This document shows, one piece after another, positions 42,933 to 51,404 of a stretch of 64,000 nucleotides of DNA. The first letter of the stretch is position 1; each line of letters begins with the position of its first letter. A model generated the notes under the pieces. It was not told the DNA's origin. It ran no database searches and saw only the letters and a program-made list of their open reading frames with translations. The translations under genes were made by a program, and so were the position numbers. This DNA is from Amycolatopsis sacchari (lineage in GTDB: Bacteria; Actinomycetota; Actinomycetes; Mycobacteriales; Pseudonocardiaceae), in contig NZ_FORP01000001.1 of NCBI RefSeq assembly GCF_900114035.1, positions 786,597 through 850,596 of the forward strand, written 5' to 3'.

Positions 42933-44823
42933 GGCTGAGCACCTCCTCGGGCGCGGCGACCGGTGCGGGAGCGGGCCTCCGCAGGCGGCCGATCAGGTTG
43001 AGCACGCTGCCGAGCAGGCCCGCGGGCGCCAGGGAAAGCACGAGGATGATCAGCCCGCCCTGCGCGACGGTGGCCCACGTCTGGAAGGACTGCGAGGCGG
43101 TGGCGAGGTAGGTGAACAGCGCGCCGCCGAGGATCGGGCCGAGCAGCGTGCCCGACCCGCCGACGACCGTGCTCACGATGAGCGTGAACGACAGGCTCAT
43201 CCCGACCATGCTCGGTGCGAGGAACTGGAAGTACATCGCGTACAGGCCCCCGGCCAGTCCGGCGAGCACCGCCGAGTACAGCAGCGCCCAGTGCCGGTAG
43301 CGGCGGACGTCCGCGCCCAGCGCCGAGGCCGCGCCCGGGTCGAAGGCGATGGCCTTCATGACCCGCCCGGTGCGGCCGCGGACCACCAGGAGCGTGCCGA
43401 AGCCGAACACCGCGACCAGGCCCCACACCAGGTAGTAGAAGCCGGTGTCGGTGTCGAAGGTCAGACCGCCGACCGAGAACGGCGGGATGCCGTTGAGCCC
43501 GGCGGTGCCGCCGGTGACCGTCAGCTGCCCGGCCAGCGCCTGTGCCAGCAACGCGAACGCCAGGCTCACGATCGCCAGGTAGTGCGGCGAAAGCCGCCGC
43601 GTGACCAGGGAGAACACCGCCGCGACCGCGACCGCCGCCAGGACACCGGCCAGCAGTGCGGGCAGCGGGGACCAGCCGCGCAGCACCATCAGCAGCGCGC
43701 TGGTGTACCCGCCGACGGCCATGAACGCCGACTGCCCGAGGTTGAGCATCCCGAGGTAGCCCAGCAGCACGTCCATCCCGATGAGCGCGAGCGCGGTGAT
43801 GCCGATGATGTTGACGTAGTAGACCGCCTCGCCCGGCACGAACAGCGGCAGCAGCGCCATCAGCAGCGTGAGCGCGGCCAGCACCGGGCGCCCGAGCGCC
43901 TTCGGTGCCCGCTCCACATAGGACACCGCGACCCGCGCCACGGTGTCGGCGCGGACCCGCCGGACGACCCTCAGCAGCCCTTCGGGCCGCACCGCGAGGA
44001 TCAGGATCAGCGCCACGAGCATCACCGACTGGCCGAACAGCGAGGATACGTACGCCGTCGCGAACGTCTCCACCAGCCCCAGCACCAGCCCGCCGACGGT
44101 CGCGCCGAAGTACGAGCCGAAGCCGCCGAGGGAGATCGCGATGATGCCGATGACGGTGAAGTTCGTCGCGCCGCCGACGGTGACCGACAGGTACGGGGTG
44201 ACGAACGCCCCGGCCAGCGCGCCCAGCGTGCCGGTCGCGGCGAAGCTCAGCAGGGACAGCCTGCCCACCCTGATGCCGAGAGCCCTGGCGCCCCACGGGT
44301 TCTCCGCGAGCGCCCGCAGGCCGCGGCCGAGGTTCGTGCGCTGCAGCACGCCCAGCAGCACCAGGCACACCACGGCGGTGGCGCCGAGGATCCACAGCAC
44401 CTGCGTCGGCACCGCGAGCCCGCCGACGACGACGCTCGCCTTCGCGCTGAAGGGGTCGAGCGAGTACGCGAACTGGCCCCAGATCATCGTCGCCGCGCCC
44501 TGCGTGAGGATGAGCCCGCCGAGCAGCACCAGCAGCACGTTCTGCAGGGACAGCCGGTGCTGGTTCGGCGCGACGACCACCACCTGGCACACGGCGGCCA
44601 GCAGGGTCACCACGAGCACGGCGCACAGCACGGCCAGCGGAACGCCGAGGTGCCAGTCGTGCACGCCGGTGTAGGTGAGCAGCCCGCCGAGCACGATGAA
44701 CACGCCCTGGAACATGTTGAGCACGCCCGAGGAGTTGAACGCGAGCGTGAACCCGAGCGCGCACAGGGCGTAGATCGCGCCGGCTGAGACACCGGCGATG
44801 AGGATGCCGAGGAAGCCGCCCAT
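42916..44823 (-). CDS. livHM: Fused LivH-LivM permease
   Basis: 635 residues, about twice the length of a single permease. Residues 1-290 are a LivH domain (A-G-V-S-A-G-A-I-Y-A-L-C-A-L-G, then G-S-Y-F-G-A-T-V-G-G-L-V-L-G). A linker of about 25 residues follows, then a LivM domain to about 620 (Y-L-G-M-L-N-L-G-Q-S-A-F-M-A-V-G-G-Y and G-S-G-T-L-L-G-P-I-L-G-G). The two permeases of the ABC importer are normally separate proteins; here they form one chain. It follows the binding-protein gene by two bases. Confidence 0.94.
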   Translation of the reverse strand: MGGFLGILIAGVSAGAIYALCALGFTLAFNSSGVLNMFQGVFIVLGGLLTYTGVHDWHLGVPLAVLCAVLVVTLLAAVCQVVVVAPNQHRLSLQNVLLVLLGGLILTQGAATMIWGQFAYSLDPFSAKASVVVGGLAVPTQVLWILGATAVVCLVLLGVLQRTNLGRGLRALAENPWGARALGIRVGRLSLLSFAATGTLGALAGAFVTPYLSVTVGGATNFTVIGIIAISLGGFGSYFGATVGGLVLGLVETFATAYVSSLFGQSVMLVALILILAVRPEGLLRVVRRVRADTVARVAVSYVERAPKALGRPVLAALTLLMALLPLFVPGEAVYYVNIIGITALALIGMDVLLGYLGMLNLGQSAFMAVGGYTSALLMVLRGWSPLPALLAGVLAAVAVAAVFSLVTRRLSPHYLAIVSLAFALLAQALAGQLTVTGGTAGLNGIPPFSVGGLTFDTDTGFYYLVWGLVAVFGFGTLLVVRGRTGRVMKAIAFDPGAASALGADVRRYRHWALLYSAVLAGLAGGLYAMYFQFLAPSMVGMSLSFTLIVSTVVGGSGTLLGPILGGALFTYLATASQSFQTWATVAQGGLIILVLSLAPAGLLGSVLNLIGRLRRPAPAPVAAPEEVLSHAARP

Positions 44824-44825
44824 GA

Positions 44826-46013
44826 TCAGCCCGCCAGCGCCGTCACGCCGGGGTTGGTGACCGGCTTCATGGCGAGGGTGCCGCCCTCGATCCGCACCAC
44901 GCCCCAGCCTTCGCCGCCCGTGCCGCGGTGATCGGCGGGCGAGAAGTTGTACGTGCCACCGATGCCCTGGTAGCCCTTGAGGTTCTGGATGTAGTCGCGG
45001 ATCTTCTCGTTGCTCGCGTCCGGGCCGAGTGCGCGCAAGGCGTGGACCACGACGCCGAAATCGTCCACCAGGTAGGAGGCGACGTTGTCGTTCTGGCCGT
45101 CGGCGAAGCCCTGCGCCTTGAGGAAGTGGTCCAGCACGGCCTTGTTGTCGCCGGTGACGTCGGCCGGGGCGACGAGGTAGTAGGCGGCGGGGGCGTAGAC
45201 CTCGGCGGGGAAGGAGTCCGCGAACTTGGCCAGGATGGCCCGGTTCAGCTCGCCGTCGGCGAGGACCACCGGCACGTTCGCGAGGTTGGCCGCCCGCAGC
45301 GCGGAGAACACCGTCGCCACCTGGGGTCCGGTCGAGAACAGCACGATCGCGTCCGGCTGGGACTGCGCCACCTGCGCGACCTGGGTGGCCACCGAGGTCG
45401 CGCTCACGTCAAAGATCTGGCTGGTCACCAGCTGGTAGCCGTAGGTGCCCTGCCCGGCGCTGATGGCGTCGCGCGCCGCGTCCTCGCCGGGCGTGGTGTC
45501 GGTGATCAGCGCGACGCGCTTCCACTGCTTGAGGCCGAGGAACTTCTGGATGACCGTGTAGCCGGTGCTGGCGGGGGCGGCCGCGTCGAAGACGTAGCTG
45601 TTCGCCGGGGTCGGCAGCGGCGACGCGGCGTTGAAGGTGACCGGCCCGCTGTTTTCCAGCGGCGTGTTGGCCGCCTGGCTCTCGGCGGCGAAACAGCAGC
45701 TGAAGAACGCCTTCGCGCCGCTGCGACGGACCTTCTGCGCGATCGTGACCGCGGTCTGCGCCGAGGACTGGGTGTCGTGGAACTCCAGCTTGATCGGGTG
45801 GCCGTTGATGCCGCCGAGCGCGTTCCACGCGTCGGCCAGCGCCTGGTACTGGTTCTGCGTGCTCTGGGGACCGGGGTTGTACTCGGGACCGGAATTCGGC
45901 CCCATCGCGGCCAACAGGACGGGTGAGCCGGCCGAACCGCCGGACGCGCCGCCACTGGCGCACGCGGTGGCCGCGAACACGGCGGCCACGGCCAGGAGAA
46001 TACGCTTTCTCAT
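44826..46013 (-). CDS. ABC transporter substrate-binding lipoprotein, LivJ/K type
   Basis: 395 residues. The signal peptide M-R-K-R-I-L-L-A-V-A-A-V-F-A-A ends in the lipobox T-A-C-A, so it is a lipid-anchored binding protein, followed by a Gly/Ser linker. The Leu/Ile/Val-binding-type fold is shown by L-A-A-M-G-P-N-S-G and G-G-I-N-G-H-P-I-K-L. It follows the DUF35 gene closely. Its ligand is the best clue to the substrate of the pathway but cannot be read from sequence. Confidence 0.92.
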   Translation of the reverse strand: MRKRILLAVAAVFAATACASGGASGGSAGSPVLLAAMGPNSGPEYNPGPQSTQNQYQALADAWNALGGINGHPIKLEFHDTQSSAQTAVTIAQKVRRSGAKAFFSCCFAAESQAANTPLENSGPVTFNAASPLPTPANSYVFDAAAPASTGYTVIQKFLGLKQWKRVALITDTTPGEDAARDAISAGQGTYGYQLVTSQIFDVSATSVATQVAQVAQSQPDAIVLFSTGPQVATVFSALRAANLANVPVVLADGELNRAILAKFADSFPAEVYAPAAYYLVAPADVTGDNKAVLDHFLKAQGFADGQNDNVASYLVDDFGVVVHALRALGPDASNEKIRDYIQNLKGYQGIGGTYNFSPADHRGTGGEGWGVVRIEGGTLAMKPVTNPGVTALAG

Positions 46014-46026
46014 GATTTCGACTCCG

Positions 46027-46425
46027 CTAACGCTCGACGGTGAACTGCGGAAGGGTGATCTCGTCCGTGACGTCCTCGAACGTCACGCGCACCGGTTGCC
46101 CGATGCGGACCTCGTCCGGCGCGCAGCCGCGGATGTTCGCGACCACGCGCGGGCCTTCGGCCAGCTCGACGAGCGCGACCACGTACGGGACGCGATCGGC
46201 GAGCGCGGCGTGGGTGGGGTGCTCCACCACGGTGGCGCTGTAGACGGTGCCGCGGCCGGAAACGCGTTGCCAGTCCAGGGTTGCGGAGTGGCAGTGCGGG
46301 CAGCGCGGCAGCGGCGGGTGCCAGGAGCGGTCGCACGACCGGCAGTGCTGGAGCGCCAGCTCGTGCCGCCGCGCGTGCTCCCAGTAGGGCGCGGTCAGCT
46401 CACCGGGAACGGGAAGGATGGCCAT
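46027..46425 (-). CDS. DUF35 / OB-fold zinc-ribbon protein (ChsH2-like)
   Basis: 132 residues. The N-terminal zinc ribbon has C-R-S-C-D-R-S-W-H-P-P-L-P-R-C-P-H-C, and the OB fold follows with V-S-G-R-G-T-V-Y-S-A-T-V. In actinobacteria such proteins pair with a thiolase-like lipid-transfer protein (Ltp2) to form an acyl-CoA retro-aldolase, or with a MaoC hydratase. Here the thiolase-like gene lies directly upstream with a 7-bp gap, which favours the aldolase pairing. Confidence 0.92.
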   Translation of the reverse strand: MAILPVPGELTAPYWEHARRHELALQHCRSCDRSWHPPLPRCPHCHSATLDWQRVSGRGTVYSATVVEHPTHAALADRVPYVVALVELAEGPRVVANIRGCAPDEVRIGQPVRVTFEDVTDEITLPQFTVER

Positions 46426-46432
46426 TTCGCCC

Positions 46433-47617
46433 TCACCTGCTCAGGATCATGGCGCTGCCCGACGGGGCACCCACGAGCGCCACCTCCGGGTCACGCAGCT
46501 GGTTCACGGCGGTTCCGCGGAGCTGCCGGACCGCCTCGGTCACGCCGTTCATCCCGTGCAGGTAGCCCTCGGACAGGTGCCCTCCGTGGGTGTTGACCGG
46601 CAGGGGCGAGTCCGGGCCGATCCCGGCCTCGGTCACGTGCTTCCACCCGCTGCCCTCGGGCACGAACCCGTAGCTCTCCAGGCCCTTCACCGTCATGAAC
46701 GACGTCGCGTCGTACAGCTCGGCGAAGTCGATGTCGCGAGGGCCGACACCGGCGGTGCGGTAGAGCCGCTCCGCCGCCGCGGGCGGGAAGGACTCCAGCA
46801 GGTCGTCGGTGTAGAGGCCCATCGGCTCGCGGTAGGGCGCCAGCGTCTGGGTCGCCGACAGCACGTACACCGGGTCCTCCCGCAGCGCCCGCGCCCGCCG
46901 CGCCGAGGTGAGCACGAGCGCGCAGGCGCCGTCGTTCTCCAGGCACAGGTCGAACAGCCGCAGCGGGCGGCTGATCATCCGCGCGCCGAGGTAGGTGTCC
47001 CAGTCCAGCACGCGGTCCCGCATCAGCGCCGCCGGGTTCTCGTTGGCGTAACGGCGTTGCTGGATCGCGACGCTGCCCAGCGCCCGCGCCAGGTCCTCCT
47101 CGCGCAGCCCGTGGACGTACTGGTACCGCGCAGCCCACAGTGCGAACAGCTGGCCGGGCGACAGCAGGCCGTACGGCCAGGCGAACGAGCGGTTCTCGTC
47201 CTCGGGCACGAGCACGTGCTCGCCCGTCGCGGCCGAACCGGCGGGACCCTGGTCGGCCCGCCCGAACCGGGCGCCACCGCTCTGCTTGAGCGCCCGGTAG
47301 ACCACGACGACGTTCGCGAGCCCGGTGCTCACCGCCGCGGCGGCGTGGGCGATCACCGCGCCCAGCGCCTCACCGCCGAGCGGGGACTCGGCGAAGAACG
47401 ACAGCTCGCGGATTCCCAGCCCCCGCACCACCATCGGTTCGCTCACCGGCTCGAACGGGGGCGCGAACCGGCACATACCGTCCACTTCGGACCCCTCGAC
47501 CCCCGCGTCGGCGAGCGCACCCAGGATGGCCTGCAGCGCCAGCTCCCACGCCGGGTACGGGGAGGCCTTGCTGAACTCGCTCTGCCCGATCCCGGCGATC
47601 GCGACCTCACGGCGCAT
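46433..47617 (-). CDS. Thiolase-like lipid-transfer protein (Ltp2-type aldolase/thiolase)
   Basis: 394 residues. It starts R-E-V-A-I-A-G-I-G-Q-S-E-F-S-K and has the thiolase-fold sequences Y-D-A-T-S-F-M, N-T-H-G-G-H-L-S-E-G-Y-L-H-G-M-N-G-V. The H-G-M-N-G loop replaces the C-terminal catalytic Cys of true thiolases, as in the Ltp/SCP-x group. With a DUF35 partner it probably cleaves a beta-hydroxyacyl-CoA by retro-aldol reaction. The start overlaps the CoA-transferase stop (TGATG). Confidence 0.9.
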   Translation of the reverse strand: MRREVAIAGIGQSEFSKASPYPAWELALQAILGALADAGVEGSEVDGMCRFAPPFEPVSEPMVVRGLGIRELSFFAESPLGGEALGAVIAHAAAAVSTGLANVVVVYRALKQSGGARFGRADQGPAGSAATGEHVLVPEDENRSFAWPYGLLSPGQLFALWAARYQYVHGLREEDLARALGSVAIQQRRYANENPAALMRDRVLDWDTYLGARMISRPLRLFDLCLENDGACALVLTSARRARALREDPVYVLSATQTLAPYREPMGLYTDDLLESFPPAAAERLYRTAGVGPRDIDFAELYDATSFMTVKGLESYGFVPEGSGWKHVTEAGIGPDSPLPVNTHGGHLSEGYLHGMNGVTEAVRQLRGTAVNQLRDPEVALVGAPSGSAMILSR

Positions 47618-48807
47618 CAGCCCTCCTCCTCGCCCAGCCAGTCCCGCAGCACCTCGGCCCGGTGGCGGCCCGGCTCCGGGGGCGGCGTGACGGTGACCGG
47701 TGAACCCGACATCCGCACCGGCCACGCCGGGATCGGCACCTCGCCGTACACCGGGTGCTCGACGGGCACGAAGATCCCCCGTTTGCGCAGGTCCGGGTCA
47801 CGCAGCACCTCCCCGGTGGTCCGCACCGCGCCGGCGGGCACCCCCGCCTCGCCGAGGATCACCATCGCCTCGACCTTGTCCTTCGTGGACGTCCACTCGG
47901 TCACGATCGCGTCGATCTCGGCCTTGTGCTCACCGCGGCCGGCCATCGTGGCGAACCGCGGGTCGTCCTTCAGCTCCGGGCGTCCGATCGCCTCGGCGAA
48001 GCGCAGCCACTGCTTGTCGTTGCCGCAGTGGATCTGCACGTAGTCGTTGGGACCGAAGGGCGGGCACGGGTAGATGTCCGACGGCGCGGTGGTCTCCAGG
48101 AACGGCGGCCCGTTGCCGAACCGCGGCGTGTCGAGGTCGCGCTCGACCGGCCAGCCGTAGTGGATGCGCAGGAACGTCGCGACGTGGTCGGCCATCGCCA
48201 GCTCCAGGTGCTGCCCCTCCCCCGTCGCGATCCGCTGGTAGAGGGCGGCGAGGATGCCGACCGCGGCGACCATCCCGGTCCCCGTGTCGCCGACGTCCGG
48301 TCCGGGTTTCATGGGCGGCCCGCCGGGGTCGCCGGTGATGCTGGAGGCACCGGACACGGCCTGCACGAGCGGGTCGAAGCTCGGGAAGTTCGCGTACGGC
48401 GAGTCGCTCGCGAAGCCCTTGATCTGCGCGTAGACGAGGCGGGGGTTGCGTTCCCTCAGCACGTCGTAGGACAGCCCGAGGCGGTCCACGACGCCGGGGC
48501 TGAAGTTCTCGACGAACACGTCGGCGGCGTCCGCGAGGCGCAGGGCGAGGTCGTGCCCCGCCTCGGACTTCAGGTCGATCGCGATCGACCGCTTGCTCGC
48601 GTTGTTGAGGTAGAAGGGGGTGGCGTCGTAACTGGACCGGTCGCCGGGTGGTACGACCTTCACCACGTCGGCGCCGAGGAAGGCGAGTGCCAGCGTGGCC
48701 GACGGCCCCGCGACCTGGTGGGTCAGGTCGAGGACCCGCACGCCGGCCAGCGCCGGGGCTGGGCGGTTCTCCGATGAACTCACGTGTTTTACAGTGACAG
48801 CGGCCAT
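47617..48807 (-). CDS. CaiB/BaiF family (type III) CoA transferase
   Basis: 396 residues. The N-terminus after about residue 20 reads A-G-V-R-V-L-D-L-T-H-Q-V-A-G-P, typical of the family. The catalytic Asp lies in the expected G-P-D-V-G-D-T-G-T-G region, and E-N-F-S-P-G-V-V-D-R-L-G-L is also conserved. It moves CoA between carboxylic acids, here presumably activating the acid for the Ltp/DUF35 step. It is the first gene of the long operon. The ATG at 48807 has no strong ribosome site; GTG codons 15 and 24 bases in are alternatives. Confidence 0.93.
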   Translation of the reverse strand: MAAVTVKHVSSSENRPAPALAGVRVLDLTHQVAGPSATLALAFLGADVVKVVPPGDRSSYDATPFYLNNASKRSIAIDLKSEAGHDLALRLADAADVFVENFSPGVVDRLGLSYDVLRERNPRLVYAQIKGFASDSPYANFPSFDPLVQAVSGASSITGDPGGPPMKPGPDVGDTGTGMVAAVGILAALYQRIATGEGQHLELAMADHVATFLRIHYGWPVERDLDTPRFGNGPPFLETTAPSDIYPCPPFGPNDYVQIHCGNDKQWLRFAEAIGRPELKDDPRFATMAGRGEHKAEIDAIVTEWTSTKDKVEAMVILGEAGVPAGAVRTTGEVLRDPDLRKRGIFVPVEHPVYGEVPIPAWPVRMSGSPVTVTPPPEPGRHRAEVLRDWLGEEEG

Positions 48808-48812
48808 AACCA

Positions 48813-48834
48813 CAGGTAAAGCACACAGTTGTGC
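48813..48834. promoter_or_regulatory. Regulatory sequences in the CoA-transferase/LysR gap
   Basis: CAGGTAAAG (48813-48821) is followed at once by GCACA-CAGT-TGTGC (48821-48834). The same CAGGTAAAG occurs at 52671 in front of the paralogous LysR gene. The gap is only 36 bp, so the sites must serve both directions. This is a candidate LysR binding site. Confidence 0.45.
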
Positions 48835-48843
48835 GGAGGTACC

Positions 48844-49767
48844 GTGGAAAAACCGCAGAAGCCGCCGGGCTACTCGCTCCGCCAGCTGGCCTACTTCGTG
48901 GCGGTCGCCGAGGAGGGCACGGTCAGCCGGGCCTCCGAACGGCTGCGCGTCTCGCCGTCGGCGGTCTCGCTGGCGCTGACCGAACTCGAACGGGCGCTGA
49001 AGGTCCAACTGTGCGTGCGGCGCAAGGCGCACGGCGTCACGCTGACGGTCTCGGGCACGCAATTGCTCCGGCACGCGCGCACCCTGCTGCGGCAGGCGCG
49101 CGAACTTGAGCACGAACTGGCCAATGTGGACGGCCCGCTGTCCGGTGTGCTGTCCGTGGGCTGTTTCATGGGACTGGCCCCGGTGTTCCTGCCGAGACTG
49201 CTGCAGGGCTTCGGGGACCGGCATCCCGGCGTGACGATCGACTTCGAGGAGGGTGACCAGACGGGGCTGCAGCAGCGTCTGCTCGCCGGGAAGCTGGACC
49301 TGGTCATGCTCTACGACGTCTCGCTCACCCCGGACATCCAGGTGGTCGAGCTGGCGCGGATGCGCCCGCACGTCATGCTCGCCGCGGACCACCGCCTCGC
49401 GGGGGAACCCGTGGTCGCGCTGCACGACCTCGCCGACGAACCCATGGTGCTGCTGCAGGAACCGCCGAGCCCGGACCACTCGCTGGGGCTGTGCCACGAA
49501 GCCGGGATCACGCCGGTCGTGCGTTACCGCGCCCGCAACGGCGAGACCGCGCGCGCCCTCGTCGGCCGGGGGCTGGGATACGCGATCATCATGCAGCGCC
49601 CGCCCAACGACCGGACCTACGAGGGTTTGCGCGTGGTGCACAAGGAGATCGCCGAACTGCCCGGCCGCGAGGTGCCGGTCGTGCTCGGCTGGCCCCGCCA
49701 CACGCACCTCACCCGCCGGGCGGAGGCGTTCGTGCGGTACAGCCGGGAAAGCGCGGCCGCGGACTGA
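48844..49767 (+). CDS. LysR family regulator of the catabolic operon
   Basis: 307 residues. The N-terminal helix-turn-helix reads Q-L-A-Y-F-V-A-V-A-E-E-G-T-V-S-R-A-S-E-R-L, then S-P-S-A-V-S-L-A-L-T-E-L. It has R-R-K-A-H-G-V-T-L-T, shared with the LysR at 52718, so the two are recent paralogues. The start is a GTG after a GGAGG site. It is divergent from the CoA-transferase operon and probably activates it. Confidence 0.93.
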   Translation: MEKPQKPPGYSLRQLAYFVAVAEEGTVSRASERLRVSPSAVSLALTELERALKVQLCVRRKAHGVTLTVSGTQLLRHARTLLRQARELEHELANVDGPLSGVLSVGCFMGLAPVFLPRLLQGFGDRHPGVTIDFEEGDQTGLQQRLLAGKLDLVMLYDVSLTPDIQVVELARMRPHVMLAADHRLAGEPVVALHDLADEPMVLLQEPPSPDHSLGLCHEAGITPVVRYRARNGETARALVGRGLGYAIIMQRPPNDRTYEGLRVVHKEIAELPGREVPVVLGWPRHTHLTRRAEAFVRYSRESAAAD

Positions 49768-49847
49768 GCCCTTGGCACGGCGGGCCGCGAGGGCGCGGAA
49801 TCGCCCGGGGTCGAAGGGGAGATCGCGCTCGGGCGCGGCCCCGGGGA

Positions 49848-51068
49848 CTACCCCACCGCCGCGCGATCCCGTGCCTCGAACTCCTTCAGGCTGAACGAAG
49901 GCGCCGCGGCGTCCGCCGGGCTGAGCGCCCCTCCGGCCGCCAGCAGCCGCCGGGCGGCGAGGTGGTCGGCAGGCCGGTTCACCGATTCCACCGCGACCAG
50001 CCGCTCCTCCCGGAAGCGCAGCACCGAGAACCGTCCACTTGCGACGTCCCCGCTCACCAGGGCGGTGTCCGCCGCCTGCGCGAGGCCCGCGATCTGCAGC
50101 CGCACCGGGCCCTGGTGGCTCCAGAACCACGGCAGCTCGCGGTAGGGCTCCGGCGTGCCGAGCAGGACCTTCGCCACGTGCCGCCCCTGGTCGGCGGCGT
50201 TCTGCACCGACTCCAGCCGTGCCGGGACTCCCGCGTGGTGGCAGGGAAAACGGGCACAGTCACCGATCGCGTACACGGCGGGGTCGGCCGTGCGGAGGTA
50301 CTCGTCCACCACCACACCGTCGTCCACCGCCAGGCCCGCCGCCTCCGCGAGCTCCGTCCGCGGGCGGACCCCGACGCCGACGAGCACCACGTCCGCCGGC
50401 AGCACCGCGCCGCTGGTCCCCACCACCGCACGCACCCGGCCGCCGCTGCCCTCGAGCGCGGAAACGCCCTCGCCCAGCCGCAGCTCCACCCCGGCCGACC
50501 GGTGCGCCCCGGCGAGGAAGTCCGACATCACCGGCGACACCGCGCGGGCCAGCGGGCGCTCCGCCGCCTCCAGCACGGTCACCGCCAGCCCCCGTGCCCG
50601 CGCGGCCGCCGCGAACTCCAGCCCGATGAACCCAGCACCGGCCACCACCACCGAGCGGGCATCCGCCAGCTCGGCGCGCAACGCCCTGGCGTCGGCGAGG
50701 GTGCGCAGCCCGTGCACCCCGGCGAGGTCCGCTCCGGGGAGCGTCCGGTTCACCGCTCCCGTGGCGAGCACGAGCGCCGAATACCCGATCCGGCGGCCGT
50801 CGTCCAGTTCGACCTCCCGTCTCCGGCGGTCCACGGCCAGTACCCGGGCACCGCCGGCGTACGTGATCCCTTCAAAGAAGGCCGGGCCCCGCAAGGGCAA
50901 CGGGTCCGTCTCGGCCATGAGGTAGTCCTTCGACAGCGGCGGCCGCTGGTACGGCGGGTCGGGCTCCTCGCCGACGACGACCAGCTCACCGCCGTAGCCG
51001 CCGGCCCGCAGCGCGTCGGCGGCCTGCAGCCCGGCCTGTCCCGCGCCGACGACCACGACCGCCGTCAT
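49848..51068 (-). CDS. Ferredoxin reductase (FAD/NAD-dependent)
   Basis: 406 residues. FAD motif V-V-G-A-G-Q-A-G-L-Q-A at the N-terminus, the R-P-P-L-S-K-D-Y segment, NAD motif V-A-G-A-G-F-I-G-L-E-F near residue 145, and Y-A-I-G-D-C-A-R-F near 265 are all typical of putidaredoxin-reductase-type enzymes that pass NAD(P)H electrons to a [2Fe-2S] ferredoxin. The ATG overlaps the ferredoxin stop (ATGA). It is the end of the P450-ferredoxin-reductase operon. Confidence 0.94.
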   Translation of the reverse strand: MTAVVVVGAGQAGLQAADALRAGGYGGELVVVGEEPDPPYQRPPLSKDYLMAETDPLPLRGPAFFEGITYAGGARVLAVDRRRREVELDDGRRIGYSALVLATGAVNRTLPGADLAGVHGLRTLADARALRAELADARSVVVAGAGFIGLEFAAAARARGLAVTVLEAAERPLARAVSPVMSDFLAGAHRSAGVELRLGEGVSALEGSGGRVRAVVGTSGAVLPADVVLVGVGVRPRTELAEAAGLAVDDGVVVDEYLRTADPAVYAIGDCARFPCHHAGVPARLESVQNAADQGRHVAKVLLGTPEPYRELPWFWSHQGPVRLQIAGLAQAADTALVSGDVASGRFSVLRFREERLVAVESVNRPADHLAARRLLAAGGALSPADAAAPSFSLKEFEARDRAAVG

Positions 51069-51391
51069 ACCTGCGTCTCCGGGACGTCGACCTCGATCTC
51101 TTCGAGGCCGTCCCCCACGGTCACCTGGCAGCCCAGCCTGCTGCGCCGCTCGTCGCGCGGCGCAGCGGTGCACTCCAGCATCTCCTCCTCGTCCTCGCCG
51201 ATCTCCGGCAGCCGGCCGAGGTAGGGCTCACGCACGTAGACGTGGCACGTCGCGCACATCGCCTGGCCGCCGCACTCCCCCACGATCCCGCGCACGCCGT
51301 TCGTCACGGCGGCTCGCATCAGGTTGGTGCCCGCGGGCACCTCCAGCACGTCCGGGTCCCCGGCGAGCTGGTGGTAGGTCACCTTCGGCAT
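51065..51391 (-). CDS. [2Fe-2S] ferredoxin, adrenodoxin/putidaredoxin type
   Basis: 108 residues. The cluster ligands are visible as C-G-G-Q-A-M-C-A-T-C (C-x5-C-x2-C) near residue 40 and the fourth Cys in R-L-G-C-Q near 88. This is the class I ferredoxin that feeds bacterial P450s. A GGGGAG site precedes the ATG. It lies between the P450 (13-bp gap) and the reductase (4-bp overlap), giving a complete self-sufficient electron chain. Confidence 0.95.
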   Translation of the reverse strand: MPKVTYHQLAGDPDVLEVPAGTNLMRAAVTNGVRGIVGECGGQAMCATCHVYVREPYLGRLPEIGEDEEEMLECTAAPRDERRSRLGCQVTVGDGLEEIEVDVPETQV

Positions 51392-51404
51392 CGCAACTCC
51401 CCTT

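Noticed and set aside
42931..44787. Plus-strand open frame of about 618 codons opposite livHM
   Set aside because: Extremely rich in Arg, Gln, His and Asp with no hydrophobic core; a mirror of the permease coding pattern.
49768..49847. Possible terminator between the LysR and ferredoxin-reductase genes
   Set aside because: GC-rich, but no stem longer than a few pairs could be found by eye.
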